DNA of 64,000 nt from Candidatus Planktophila vernalis (GTDB lineage Bacteria; Actinomycetota; Actinomycetes; Nanopelagicales; Nanopelagicaceae): NCBI RefSeq assembly GCF_002288185.1, contig NZ_CP016776.1, forward strand, positions 310,001-374,000, written 5' to 3'. Of this stretch, positions 51,474-61,060 are shown piece by piece. The translations under genes were made by a program, and so were the position numbers. How positions within the stretch are numbered: the stretch's first letter is position 1; every line of letters starts with the position of its first letter. The notes below the pieces were generated by a model, which was not told where the DNA came from, did no database searches, and worked only from the letters and a program-made list of their open reading frames with translations.

Positions 51474-52706
51474 ATGAAATCTCTGGGGCCGGCCTTTAAC
51501 CGCATGTGGGGCGCCAGCCTTACCTCGAATTTAGCCGACGGGGTTCTAATCGCGGCTGCCCCACTTCTTGCAGTCACACTTACTAAAAACCCTGTTCTGA
51601 TCTCAGCAATTAGCGCGTTGGTCATGCTGCCATGGCTCCTATTTGCCATTCCTATTGGGGCAATTGTTGATCGCGTTGATCGCAGATTCCTATTAGCCGG
51701 AGCTAATGCCGCCAGATTTGTGATTGCTGCTCTCATTGCGCTCTCCATTGCAACGGATACGATCACAATTTACATATTACTTCTAGCAACTTTTCTGATT
51801 GGAATCTGTGAAGTAACAGCAGATATCACTTCGCAGTCTCTGATTCCACAGATTCTGGATAAGAGTGAGTATGAAAAAGGCAATTCCAGATTTCAGATCT
51901 CAGAAACTGTAGTTCAAGGATTTATCGGAACTCCGCTCAGTGGCCTTCTCTATGCTGTAGCTATTTATCTGCCCTTTGTCATCAACAGCATAGGATTTTT
52001 AGTTGCTGCAGCCTTAGCTGCATCTATCCCAGTTAAGTTCTTGCAAGATATACGCATTGAAGAAAGCGCTGAGAAGAAACCAGATTTTGTAGAGGATATG
52101 AGATTTGGAATTCAATACCTCTATAACAACAAGCCATTACTCAGACTCGTTGTGACAACTGCCAGTATTGGTGTGTGTTACTCCATGTCCACATCCACCA
52201 TCATTTTGTTTATCTTAAATGAGTTAAATCTCAAACCTGCGTTCTTTGGGCTGGCTTTAACTATTCAAGGATCTGGAGCAATTATTGGGGCGCTATTGGC
52301 GCCCAAGCTCTCTACTAAATTTGGTCGCAGCAGAGTGATGGCTATATGCATTTTTCTGAGTTCTCTTCTCATTCTTCTACAAGGTTTATCACCCAATATT
52401 TACGTCTATATTGCTCTAGCTTTCATTGCCTCTTTCACAATAACCAACTGGAATATTCTTCTCATGGCCACCTATCAAAGCGTTATTCCGGGACATCTCT
52501 TTGGACGCATACATGGAACTAGGCGCACATTAGTGTGGGGATTGATGCCCTTTGGATCTCTGCTAGGTGGATTCATTGCTAAAGGTGGACTACGCCTTCC
52601 TCTTTTAATTGGAGGGGCAATTGCAACTGTGATTGCACTTCTTTCACTTAAGTTTCTGCTCCATGTTGGTGAAAGCACAGCAAAAGAGGCGCTAAACAAT
52701 GAGTAA
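51474..52706 (+). CDS. MFS exporter of the EntS/MFS_3 type, first of a pair
   Basis: A 410-residue Major Facilitator with twelve helices and the loop-two motif GAIVDRVDRRFLL. The start (FNRMWGASLTSNLADGVLIAAAPLLAV) matches the MFS_3 group that contains the enterobactin exporter EntS and macrolide pumps. TAGGCT at 51461-51466 lies 7 bases before the ATG. It overlaps the second MFS gene by 8 bases; the two proteins are alike in layout and may have arisen by duplication. Substrate unknown. Confidence 0.87.
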   Translation: MKSLGPAFNRMWGASLTSNLADGVLIAAAPLLAVTLTKNPVLISAISALVMLPWLLFAIPIGAIVDRVDRRFLLAGANAARFVIAALIALSIATDTITIYILLLATFLIGICEVTADITSQSLIPQILDKSEYEKGNSRFQISETVVQGFIGTPLSGLLYAVAIYLPFVINSIGFLVAAALAASIPVKFLQDIRIEESAEKKPDFVEDMRFGIQYLYNNKPLLRLVVTTASIGVCYSMSTSTIILFILNELNLKPAFFGLALTIQGSGAIIGALLAPKLSTKFGRSRVMAICIFLSSLLILLQGLSPNIYVYIALAFIASFTITNWNILLMATYQSVIPGHLFGRIHGTRRTLVWGLMPFGSLLGGFIAKGGLRLPLLIGGAIATVIALLSLKFLLHVGESTAKEALNNE

Positions 52707-54003
52707 AAAGCTCGGCTCTTCATATTGGAAACTCTGGACTGCAACGGCTATTTCTAACCTTGGTGATGGTGTTTCTATGGTTGCCTATCCATGGCTGGCA
52801 TCGGCTGTTACGCGCTCACCTATTTTGATTGCCGCTGCAGGCTTTGCATCACGTTTGCCGTGGTTGATTTTCACATTACACGCGGGCGTTCTAACTGATC
52901 GCTTTGATCGCAGGAAACTAATTGTGGCAATGGATTTCATGCGGGGTCTATTGACTGTTTTTGTGGGGCTTGTAGTTTTCTTCAATAAAGATTCATTTCC
53001 AGCACTTGATGAATTAACTACCATTACAAACTTAGAGACTAACTGGCCGATTTACTTCACCTTACTCATTACCGCCTTTCTCTTTGGTTTAGCGGAAGTT
53101 TTGCGAGATAACAGCGCCCAGACATTGATGCCATCGGTCGTTGATAAAGAAAACCTGGAGAAAGCCAACGGGCGCATGTGGTCGGCGGAGTCGTTAACCA
53201 ATAGCTTTATTGGGCCACCTCTAGGCTCACTATTGATAGGTATTGCAATCTTTATTCCATTTTTCTTTGACGCAGTCTCATTCTTTTTCGCAGTTGCACT
53301 TATTGCCTCACTTAAAGGCACCTTCAAACCAGTGGCGGACGACAAACCACGAGAGAAGATAAATTTCAAAGCAGAGATTAAAGAAGGTTATGTGTGGTTG
53401 TGGGCCCATCCATTACTTCGCCCCATGGCAATAATTTTGGGATCAATGAATGGTCTGGGAACTATGGTGGGTGCAACCTTTATTTTGTTTGCACAAGAGG
53501 TATTGGAAACATCAGTATTTACTTTTGCACTCCTTGGCACAGCGGGCGCTGTGGGTGGAACGGTTGGGGGATTACTTGCTCCAAAAATCTCTGCAAAGCT
53601 TGGAAGTGGCCGCTCACTTGCAATGACCCTTGCTGCAGCACCTATTGGCTCATTGATAATTGCTTTAACAACAACGTGGCAAGTGGTGTGGGTTGTCGTT
53701 GTCTTTGAAACTTTTTTTGCAATTTTGTGGAACACGATCACTGTTTCACTTCGCCAAAGCATCATTCCCACTCATTTGCTAGGTCGAGTAAATAGCGTTT
53801 ATAGATTCTTTGCCTGGGGTTCAATTCCCATTGGGATGTTTGTAGGGGGAGGCTTAGTCAGTGCACTAACCCTTGTGCTCTCGCGTGAAAACGCTTTGCG
53901 CGCTCCCTATTTATTTGGGGTGGTTCTGGGTCTGCTGTTGTGGGCCTTGGCTGCCCCCCGACTGACTACTGCCAAAATCGAGGCAGCCCGCAAGGCCGGC
54001 TAA
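52699..54003 (+). CDS. MFS exporter of the EntS/MFS_3 type, second of a pair
   Basis: A 434-residue Major Facilitator with the same pattern as its neighbour: YWKLWTATAISNLGDGVSMVAYPWLA at the start, TDRFDRRKLIVAMD after helix two and HLLGRVNSVYRFFAWGSIPIGMF near helix ten, which aligns with HLFGRIHGTRRTLVWGLMPFG of the first gene. Its ATG is inside the end of that gene, so both are translated together. Function as a hetero-oligomer is possible but not shown. No terminator was seen before the peptide-importer leader. Confidence 0.87.
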   Translation: MSKKLGSSYWKLWTATAISNLGDGVSMVAYPWLASAVTRSPILIAAAGFASRLPWLIFTLHAGVLTDRFDRRKLIVAMDFMRGLLTVFVGLVVFFNKDSFPALDELTTITNLETNWPIYFTLLITAFLFGLAEVLRDNSAQTLMPSVVDKENLEKANGRMWSAESLTNSFIGPPLGSLLIGIAIFIPFFFDAVSFFFAVALIASLKGTFKPVADDKPREKINFKAEIKEGYVWLWAHPLLRPMAIILGSMNGLGTMVGATFILFAQEVLETSVFTFALLGTAGAVGGTVGGLLAPKISAKLGSGRSLAMTLAAAPIGSLIIALTTTWQVVWVVVVFETFFAILWNTITVSLRQSIIPTHLLGRVNSVYRFFAWGSIPIGMFVGGGLVSALTLVLSRENALRAPYLFGVVLGLLLWALAAPRLTTAKIEAARKAG

Positions 54004-54189
54004 AAATCACCCCTTGCCCTGAGCCCGATACCCTCTTTATTACGAACATCGTTACAAATCCCACGCTCAGGCAAGCCATCGCTCTGTTGCGCTAATACGC
54101 CCAATTCGGGCAGACTCACTCCACCAAAAGCGCCTATGGGGCAGGTCGACTCTCCACAGACGCTTTTACTTATCCCTCGAGGAGGATCT

Positions 54190-56034
54190 ATGAAGTTCAC
54201 ACGTAGCGCAAAGTTTGCGCTTGCAGCTGCAGCATCAGCGGCGTTGGCAGTTTCACTGCTTACACCAGCTCAAGCTGCAACTCGTTCAACAGTTATCTTG
54301 CATGAGACAAACTCAATTACAGGTTTGAATTGCAGCCTTTCAGCTACAAACTCAACAACTTGTTCTGCAGTTTCATACCTACAAGGTGCTGGCTTTAACT
54401 ATTACAACAATAAGAAGGAACTTGTTAAGAACACAGTTTTCGGTTCATACAAGGTTGTAAAGAACACAGCAACAGATTTCCGTACACAATGGACTGTTAA
54501 CCCAGGCCGTGTATGGTCAGATGGAACTCCAATTACTGGAGAAGATCTGCTTCTGTCACACGTCTTAAGCAGCGATGCTTATTCAAAGGCAGCAGGCCTA
54601 GGAGATCCAACAGATAAGAAGACTCCTCCTGCATTTAATGGTCTTGGATACTCAGGCGTTTATGCAAACAACATCGTTGGAGAGCCAGTTCTCTCTGCAG
54701 ACAAGATGACTGTAACTCTTCAGTTCAAGAAGAAGATTGCTAACTGGGATCTTTACGGCCCAGGACCAGCTGCAGTACACACTCTTGTATTGATGGCTGA
54801 AGGCAAGGACAAGCTTGGAACTGTTGCTGAGAATGAAGCAGCTCGTGATCGCTTCGTTAAGGCATTCAAGGACAAGGACACAGCTCTTCTGAAGAAGATG
54901 GGTGATATTTGGTCTAAGGACTACACCATCACAACTGTTGACTCAAAGACAAACCCATTGCTTCTTGTAGGTAACGGTGGATTCCAGATTGATAGCGCAG
55001 TTGCAAAGACATCTGTAACACTTAAGAAGAACCCTAAGTACAACTCAGGACCAGCTCTAAGCGGTTCAGTAGATACAGTTGTATTCAAGTTCATCGGTGA
55101 TGGAACAGCTGCTGCACAGGCACTTGCAAACGGAGAGCTTGATGTTTACGCAGGTCAGGCAACTGCTGACGGTGTAGCAAAGCTCAAGGCAATCAAGAAC
55201 GTAAACGTTGTTGGTAAAGACGAAGTTGCTTACGAGCACTGGGATCTTCACTACGACACAGTCCCAGATGAGGCTCCATACACAGGTTTGTTCTCTGTAA
55301 AGGATGGCGCTAAGTCAAAGGCACTACGTCAGGCATTCTTGCTTGCACTACCTCGCGATGAAATCATGCAAAAGCTGATTGCACCTATCAACGGTGTGTC
55401 AACGCCAATTCAGTCAACATGGCTTGCGCCAGGTTCTGCTGCATACGACAAGCTCATTGCTGCTAACGGTTCTTCTTTCTACTCACGTGGAACTCAAGAA
55501 TCTCGTAACAAGTCTGCACTTGCATTGGTTCAGAAGTACTATCCAAATGCATTGAAGAGCCCACTAAAGGTTCGCGTTCTTGTTCCAGGTAACAACCCAC
55601 GTCGTGCTTCTGAATTTGCTCTTGCAAAGGCAAACATGGCAAAGGTTGGTTTTGATCTAGTTGGTGACGTACGTACTGACTGGCCATCAAAGCTTGGTAA
55701 CTCAGATTACGATGCTTACTTCTTCGCATGGGTTGCATCATCTGTAACTCAGCGTCAGTCAGCTGAAATCTTTGACACTAATGGTGGAAACAACATCCTT
55801 GGTTACAGCAACAAGGCTGTCGATGCAATCATCGCAACTCTTGATGCTCCAATGTCAGAGTCACTTCTTCTAGCTAAGTACATTCAGATCGAGCGTCTAA
55901 CTAACGCTGACGCAATCACAATTGGTGTGTTCATTCACCCAGGTGTTGTTGCAGTTAACAAGGATCTAAAGAATGTAAAGCCAGGCCCACTATCTCCAAC
56001 AATCGTTTGGAACTACTGGGAGTGGTCATACTAA
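54190..56034 (+). CDS. Oligopeptide/dipeptide ABC importer binding protein
   Basis: A 614-residue family-5 solute-binding protein. The Sec signal (MKFTRSAKFALAAAASAALA start) ends TPAQA before ATRSTV; no lipobox Cys follows. Mature segments include TQWTVNPGRVWSDGTPITGEDLLLS (part shown) and the C-terminal NNILGYSNKAVDAII typical of DppA/OppA. ATG 54190 is preferred over 54136 because GAGGAGG stands just before it. Codon choice is strongly biased (AAG, GGT, ACA), consistent with high expression. The 186-base leader upstream shows no recognised riboswitch. A 13-base-pair hairpin follows the stop. Confidence 0.93.
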   Translation: MKFTRSAKFALAAAASAALAVSLLTPAQAATRSTVILHETNSITGLNCSLSATNSTTCSAVSYLQGAGFNYYNNKKELVKNTVFGSYKVVKNTATDFRTQWTVNPGRVWSDGTPITGEDLLLSHVLSSDAYSKAAGLGDPTDKKTPPAFNGLGYSGVYANNIVGEPVLSADKMTVTLQFKKKIANWDLYGPGPAAVHTLVLMAEGKDKLGTVAENEAARDRFVKAFKDKDTALLKKMGDIWSKDYTITTVDSKTNPLLLVGNGGFQIDSAVAKTSVTLKKNPKYNSGPALSGSVDTVVFKFIGDGTAAAQALANGELDVYAGQATADGVAKLKAIKNVNVVGKDEVAYEHWDLHYDTVPDEAPYTGLFSVKDGAKSKALRQAFLLALPRDEIMQKLIAPINGVSTPIQSTWLAPGSAAYDKLIAANGSSFYSRGTQESRNKSALALVQKYYPNALKSPLKVRVLVPGNNPRRASEFALAKANMAKVGFDLVGDVRTDWPSKLGNSDYDAYFFAWVASSVTQRQSAEIFDTNGGNNILGYSNKAVDAIIATLDAPMSESLLLAKYIQIERLTNADAITIGVFIHPGVVAVNKDLKNVKPGPLSPTIVWNYWEWSY

Positions 56035-56075
56035 GGATTAATACCCTTAGTTAGCTTTACCTATTTACGTCCATT

Positions 56076-56105
56076 GGACGCCCGGAGATCTCTCTCCGGG
56101 CGTCC
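56076..56105 (+). terminator. Intercistronic hairpin/partial terminator after the peptide-binding protein
   Basis: GGACGCCCGGAGA pairs perfectly with TCTCCGGGCGTCC (13 base pairs, loop TCTC), followed by TTT then GG. The short U run suggests partial termination, giving more binding protein than permease. Confidence 0.75.
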
Positions 56106-56167
56106 TTTGGCTGTATAGTCAGGCAATAATTTGAAACTCTGTGACTTGTGAGGGGAAAACTAGAACT

Positions 56168-57712
56168 ATGGTGGCCTTTGTTCTAAGACGGCTCGGCGTC
56201 CTAGGTGTCATTCTCTTCGGATCAAGTTTTATTCTCTATAACATTGCCGCTATTTCAGGTGACCCAACAGCAGATCTGCGACTTAGCACTGATCCCAACC
56301 GTGATTTTTTAATCGCAGCACTGACTCGCGAACTTCAACTAGATGTCCCACCGCCGCTGCGTTATTTCTTATGGCTCAAGGGAGTTCTTGGAATATTTGT
56401 TGGAAATCCTAACTTTGGAATGGGCAGAGATGGATCAGCAGTTGTTGACTCTCTAGCCCTAGCTATCCCAGTCACTTTGCGCCTTGTAGCAGCTGCAACA
56501 ATCTTTGCAGCAGTGCTCGGAATCATGATCGGAATCGTTACAGCCCTTCGCCAGTACAGCCGCTTTGATTACTCAATGACATTTGTAGCTTTTCTTCTTT
56601 TCTCACTTCCAGTTTTTTGGGTTGCAGTTCTCTTGAAGGAGTACCTAGCGATCTCATTTAATAATTTCTTACGAGAACCTCAGATTCCAATAGGTTGGAT
56701 CATCGGCATAGGACTGGTGAGCGGATTATTCTGGGCTTCGGTTATCGGTGGAACACGTAGAACTTTTTGGCTTGCCTATGCTGCTGCCTTTGCTATCTCA
56801 AGCAGCCTCGTAGCAATCTTTGGAGCAACAGGTTGGTTGCTCAACCCTTCTCTAGGTCCAATAGTAATTTTGGCACTTTCAATTGGAATTGCTTTTGGTG
56901 TTACACAACTTTCAGTGGGTCTGATCAATAAAGCCGCATTGCGAGCTTCGCTCACTATGGCCGGTCTTTCAGTTGTTGCTTTCTATCCAGCTAACTGGGT
57001 TTTCGATAACTATCCAGGCGCTCTGAGCATCTTCCTGATGGTGTGTGTATTAATCACAACAGCAGTCTTTGTTGGCCTGGCATTTTCTAAAGTTGATCGA
57101 GCTCCAATTGTTCGAACTTCAATCATCACTGCAGTTCTATCAGCTAGCTTGGTGCTCGTAGATAAGTTTATGCAGACCTGGAAGCCATATATGGAAACAG
57201 ATGCAATTAACTATCGCCCTGTTCCAACTGTGGGACAACGAAATGACTTGCTAGATACAAGTGATTACTGGATTTCAAGTTTAGATATCGTCACACACCT
57301 GTTCTTGCCAACATTAGCGCTGACTCTGATTGGTTTTGCTGGATACATCAGATTTGCACGTGGAACTCTGCTTGAAGTACTTAATCAGGATTACATTCGT
57401 ACTGCCCGCGCTAAAGGTCTTTCAGAGCGCACAGTGATCATGCGCCATGCTTTCCGAAACACAATGATTCCTATCGCAACTATTTTGGTTGCTGACTTTG
57501 CCGGCGTCATTGGCGGGGCATTTATTACTGAGAGCGTCTTTGCTTGGTCTGGAATGGGAACCCTTGCTCTTCAAGGAATTCGCGGACAAGATCTCAATCT
57601 CTTGATGGGCGTTTTCTTCATTACGGCAACCCTTGCAGTTCTGGCTAACTTTGTCGCAGATTTGTTGTACTCAGCCTTAGACCCACGTATTCGAGTAGGA
57701 AGTGGTGCGTAA
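56168..57712 (+). CDS. DppB-like peptide ABC permease, enlarged
   Basis: A 514-residue permease against about 310-340 for standard DppB. The usual start (MVAFVLRRLGVLGVILFGSS), the first membrane segments and the C-terminal EAA loop (IRTARAKGLSERTVIMRHAFRNTMIP) with its closing helices are intact. The extra length (about residues 165-330) is a block of hydrophobic helices between the third core helix and the loop before the EAA motif. ATG 56168 is chosen over GTG 56141; AGGGG at 56151 is 12 bases upstream. It follows the hairpin and couples to DppC. Confidence 0.88.
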   Translation: MVAFVLRRLGVLGVILFGSSFILYNIAAISGDPTADLRLSTDPNRDFLIAALTRELQLDVPPPLRYFLWLKGVLGIFVGNPNFGMGRDGSAVVDSLALAIPVTLRLVAAATIFAAVLGIMIGIVTALRQYSRFDYSMTFVAFLLFSLPVFWVAVLLKEYLAISFNNFLREPQIPIGWIIGIGLVSGLFWASVIGGTRRTFWLAYAAAFAISSSLVAIFGATGWLLNPSLGPIVILALSIGIAFGVTQLSVGLINKAALRASLTMAGLSVVAFYPANWVFDNYPGALSIFLMVCVLITTAVFVGLAFSKVDRAPIVRTSIITAVLSASLVLVDKFMQTWKPYMETDAINYRPVPTVGQRNDLLDTSDYWISSLDIVTHLFLPTLALTLIGFAGYIRFARGTLLEVLNQDYIRTARAKGLSERTVIMRHAFRNTMIPIATILVADFAGVIGGAFITESVFAWSGMGTLALQGIRGQDLNLLMGVFFITATLAVLANFVADLLYSALDPRIRVGSGA

Positions 57713-57715
57713 ATC

Positions 57716-58804
57716 ATGGCGCGTAAATCAAAGGCCAGCGTTGAGTCGACAGAAGTTCTTTCTGGTGAAAACGCAATTCAAAATAAAGAAATTGAAGGAT
57801 TAAGCCAGGGACAAATTGTTCGCAAGCGTTTTTTCCGCCACCGTGCAGCAGTTATCTCACTATTCACAATTATTACAATTGTCTTGATGGCATTTACTGC
57901 ATTGGACTTTAGATTATTTGGTATCTGGCGCATTCCTGGCTGGTGGAAGTGGACTCCTGAGGATCTGCCAGAGCTACGCTTTGGTGATTGTCCAAATGAC
58001 ACTGTCGGTTGTCCAACTATTTCATTGCTGCCAAAGTTTTTAGGTGGACAGGGAATTGGACTTGGAACCCATCCATTTGGTCAAGATGACATTGGGCGCG
58101 ATTTCTTTGCTCTCGTCATGAAGGGCACACAACGCTCGCTCTCGGTAATGTTTATTATCGGTGGAATGGCTGCAACCCTTGGAATCATTGTTGGATCAAT
58201 CTCTGGTTTCTATCGCGGTCGCATCGATGCGATTTTGATGCGCTTTGTTGACTTCATGATCACTATCCCAGTAATCATTATCGGCTCTGTTATCGGATAC
58301 CGTTATGGAAACCTAGGAGCAACATTCCTAGCTTTCTTACTTGGTTTATTTGCTTGGACTGGTCTTTCACGCCTTGTGCGCGGAGAGTTTCTTTCACTGC
58401 GTGAGCGAGAGTTTGTCGATGCAGCCCGTGTTGCAGGAGCGACAAATAAGCGCATTATCTTTAAGCACATTCTGCCTAACGCAATTGGCGTCATTATCGT
58501 TTCGGTCACGCTCTTGCTCTCAGGTGCAATTTTGCTTGAAACTGCGCTGAGTTATATTGGCTTTGGTGTGGTTCCACCAGATGTTTCATTGGGACTTCTA
58601 ATTAGCCAGTATCAGGACTCATTCACAACACGCCCATGGCTGTTCTGGTATCCAGGTCTGTTCATCATTTCTATTGCATTGAGCATTAACTTTATTGGTG
58701 ATGGTCTGCGTGATGCCTTTGATCCACGTCAGCGCCGCCGTATCTCTAAAAAAGAGCGCCAGGATTCAGCGACAGCTAGAAAGTTGGCACAGGCCAATGA
58801 TTAA
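57716..58804 (+). CDS. DppC-like peptide ABC permease
   Basis: A 362-residue permease. The oppC_N helix (about 42-65) precedes the binding-loop HPFGQDDIGRDFFALVMKGT, five further helices and the EAA loop FVDAARVAGATNKRIIFKHILPN. A C-terminal charged tail ends RRRISKKERQDSATARK. It starts 3 bases after DppB, so it is cotranslated. The ATPase gene for the same importer begins 600 bases on, beyond a gene on the opposite strand. Confidence 0.92.
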   Translation: MARKSKASVESTEVLSGENAIQNKEIEGLSQGQIVRKRFFRHRAAVISLFTIITIVLMAFTALDFRLFGIWRIPGWWKWTPEDLPELRFGDCPNDTVGCPTISLLPKFLGGQGIGLGTHPFGQDDIGRDFFALVMKGTQRSLSVMFIIGGMAATLGIIVGSISGFYRGRIDAILMRFVDFMITIPVIIIGSVIGYRYGNLGATFLAFLLGLFAWTGLSRLVRGEFLSLREREFVDAARVAGATNKRIIFKHILPNAIGVIIVSVTLLLSGAILLETALSYIGFGVVPPDVSLGLLISQYQDSFTTRPWLFWYPGLFIISIALSINFIGDGLRDAFDPRQRRRISKKERQDSATARKLAQAND

Positions 58805-58808
58805 TTCT

Positions 58809-59372
58809 CTAGATAAAACTAGCTGCTGCCCCGAACAGGATCAGTGCTGCCAAGATAAAGAGGCCTCTGTTATCGCTAATGATTTCAAACTCACTAGCAC
58901 TAACTCCAGTGAAGTTCTTTCTTCGAATGTTGGCCATGTAAGCACAGACACCAGAGTCACTTTTAAGCGAGTCACCCACACGTCTGGGAGCATCAGCTCC
59001 GGGAAGAAGATCAGTCTTGTGCATTCTTCTACTGTGACGACCACTCGGCGCGGGAGCGGCCCAGGCGTAGTGAGTCCGCTCGTTAACGTGGATGGACATG
59101 CTGTATTTGGTTTCGATCTCCTCAACCAGATCCCACGTAGCGGTGATCTCTTTGGTTGGGTTAACAATCTTGATACCTTCATCAAAGAGCAGAACGTAGG
59201 GCTTAAGGAAGAGCAAGTAAGAACCGTAAGCGCCAGCGCCACAGATACCAATCGTCACCAGGGTATCTCCGCCGTAGAAGAAGCTTTGAAGAATAAATCC
59301 AACAAAGAAGGCAATCAGAACCCAACCACTTGCGATTGCACTACCGGGTCTGAACTTCTCACTATTTGTCAT
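58809..59372 (-). CDS. PH-domain-like membrane protein embedded in the peptide-importer locus
   Basis: A 187-residue protein with two N-terminal helices (about 15-33, 38-56), a bacterial PH-like beta domain (VLLFDEGIKIVNPTKEITATWDLVEEIETKY) and a C-terminal helix (FILAALILFGAAASFI). Such proteins are actinobacterial membrane proteins of unknown role. It lies opposite to the importer genes, only 4 bases after the DppC stop, and separates DppC from the ATPase. A longer plus-strand frame over the same bases is low-complexity and is rejected. Confidence 0.8.
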   Translation of the reverse strand: MTNSEKFRPGSAIASGWVLIAFFVGFILQSFFYGGDTLVTIGICGAGAYGSYLLFLKPYVLLFDEGIKIVNPTKEITATWDLVEEIETKYSMSIHVNERTHYAWAAPAPSGRHSRRMHKTDLLPGADAPRRVGDSLKSDSGVCAYMANIRRKNFTGVSASEFEIISDNRGLFILAALILFGAAASFI

Positions 59373-59404
59373 TGTGCAAGTTTCTCACAGATGGGGTCAA
59401 CCAA

Positions 59405-61054
59405 ATGAGTAAGCCAGTCTTAGAGATCAAGGATTTTAATGTTGATTTCTGGGTAGATGGAGTTTGGTATCCAGCTGTTATTGGAATGAACCTCACACTC
59501 GAGCCAGGAAAAGTAACTGCCATTGTGGGTGAATCTGGTTCTGGTAAATCAACTACAGCCCTTGGTTTGATGTCACTTCTGGCTTCAAATGCCCGCATGT
59601 CTGGATCTGTGAAGGTTAAAGATCAAGAGATGCTCAACGCTAAAGCTGTGACTCTTCGCAGATTCCGCGGAAAAGAAGTTGCCTATATTTTCCAAGAGCC
59701 AATGACTGCTCTAAACCCTATCTACACAATCGGTTTCCAGATTATGGAAACTCTTCGTAATCACTTTGATATGGGTCCAAAAGAGGCACATGCTCGCGCC
59801 GTTGAATTAATTACCATGGTTGATATTCCAGATCCAGAGAAATCAATCGATAAGTACCCTCACCAACTCTCAGGTGGACAGCGCCAGCGCGCCATGATCG
59901 CTCAAGCACTTGCTTGCGACCCAGGACTTCTAGTTGCAGATGAGCCAACAACAGCGCTGGATGTAACAGTTCAAGCTGAAATCCTTGATTTAATGCGTGG
60001 ACTTAAAGACAAGCTGAACTCAGCGATTCTTCTGATCACTCACGACATGGGTGTTGTGGCAGATATGGCCGATCACATCCTTGTTATGAAGGATGGAATC
60101 ACTGTTGAATCTGGAACAGCTGATCAGATCTTTAATAAGCCAACACATCCTTACACCCAGCAATTACTTGGAGCTGTTCCAAAACTTGGTTCTACAAAAA
60201 AGCGCGAACTTCCTTATAAGGAGAGTGCTAAGCCAGCACCAGTTTTGAAGTTAGAAAATGTCACTATCGAATATCCAAAGCGTGGGCGCATCCCAGCATT
60301 TGTGGCTGTTAAGAACTTTAACCTTGAGATTTACCCAGGTGAAATCGTTGGCCTGGTGGGTGAATCAGGTTCAGGAAAGACAACTGTGGGCCGTGCATCT
60401 ATTGGTTTGCTTCCAATCAAGGAAGGATCACTTGAGATTGTTGGCAAGGACATTAGCCATGCAACTCAAAAGGAGCTTTTCACAATTCGTCGTCACACCG
60501 GAATTGTTTTCCAAGATCCTGCCTCATCCCTTAACCCACGTTTGCCCATCGGTGAATCAATTGGTGAGCCTTTGTTCTTAGCCGGTTTAGCTAAGGGTGC
60601 TGATTTGGCACACAAAGTTGAAGAGCTACTTGATCAAGTTGAATTGCCACGTAGCTATCGCAACCGCTACCCACATGAGCTCTCAGGTGGACAGCGCCAG
60701 CGCGTTGGTATTGCCCGCGCACTTGCTCTGACTCCAGATCTACTTATTGCAGATGAGCCAACATCGGCCCTAGATGTTTCTGTTCAGGCACGATTCCTTG
60801 ACCTGCTGCAGGAACTACAAGGCAAGTTGAACTTTGCTTGTCTCTTCATTAGCCATGACTTAGCTGTCGTTGACATCCTTTCTCACCGCATTGCAGTGAT
60901 GCAAGATGGATTGCTAGTTGAAGTGGGCGATCGTGATCAGATTTTGAAGAATCCTAAAAATGATTACACCCGCCGCTTGATTTCAGCTGTTCCTGTCCCA
61001 GATCCAAAGGAACAACGCATCCGTCGTGAGGCCCGTTTAGCTGCTAAGAAGTAG
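59405..61054 (+). CDS. Fused DppD-DppF ATP-binding protein of the peptide importer
   Basis: A 549-residue tandem ATPase (YejF-like). Domain one (about 1-265) has Walker [10 protein letters not shown], signature LSGGQRQR and Walker [13 protein letters not shown]. Domain two (about 285-545) has [17 protein letters not shown] and [12 protein letters not shown]. The linker has the oligopeptide-ATPase C-terminal piece [13 protein letters not shown], and RNDYT-like [14 protein letters not shown] ends the protein. ATG 59405 is used rather than the upstream 59366, which would overlap the PH gene. The TRIC gene follows after 6 bases. Confidence 0.94.
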   Translation: MSKPVLEIKDFNVDFWVDGVWYPAVIGMNLTLEPGKVTAIVGESGSGKSTTALGLMSLLASNARMSGSVKVKDQEMLNAKAVTLRRFRGKEVAYIFQEPMTALNPIYTIGFQIMETLRNHFDMGPKEAHARAVELITMVDIPDPEKSIDKYPHQLSGGQRQRAMIAQALACDPGLLVADEPTTALDVTVQAEILDLMRGLKDKLNSAILLITHDMGVVADMADHILVMKDGITVESGTADQIFNKPTHPYTQQLLGAVPKLGSTKKRELPYKESAKPAPVLKLENVTIEYPKRGRIPAFVAVKNFNLEIYPGEIVGLVGESGSGKTTVGRASIGLLPIKEGSLEIVGKDISHATQKELFTIRRHTGIVFQDPASSLNPRLPIGESIGEPLFLAGLAKGADLAHKVEELLDQVELPRSYRNRYPHELSGGQRQRVGIARALALTPDLLIADEPTSALDVSVQARFLDLLQELQGKLNFACLFISHDLAVVDILSHRIAVMQDGLLVEVGDRDQILKNPKNDYTRRLISAVPVPDPKEQRIRREARLAAKK

Positions 61055-61060
61055 GTCCTT

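Noticed and set aside
54004-54189. Riboswitch or small RNA in the leader of the peptide-binding protein
   Set aside because: Only short imperfect stems such as GCCC-AATTC-GGGC were seen, with no known consensus.
58695-59408. 237-residue plus-strand open frame between the DppC and ATPase genes
   Set aside because: Low-complexity Ser/Thr-rich product with no recognisable domain, overlapping the end of DppC; the opposite frame has membrane helices and a PH-like domain.
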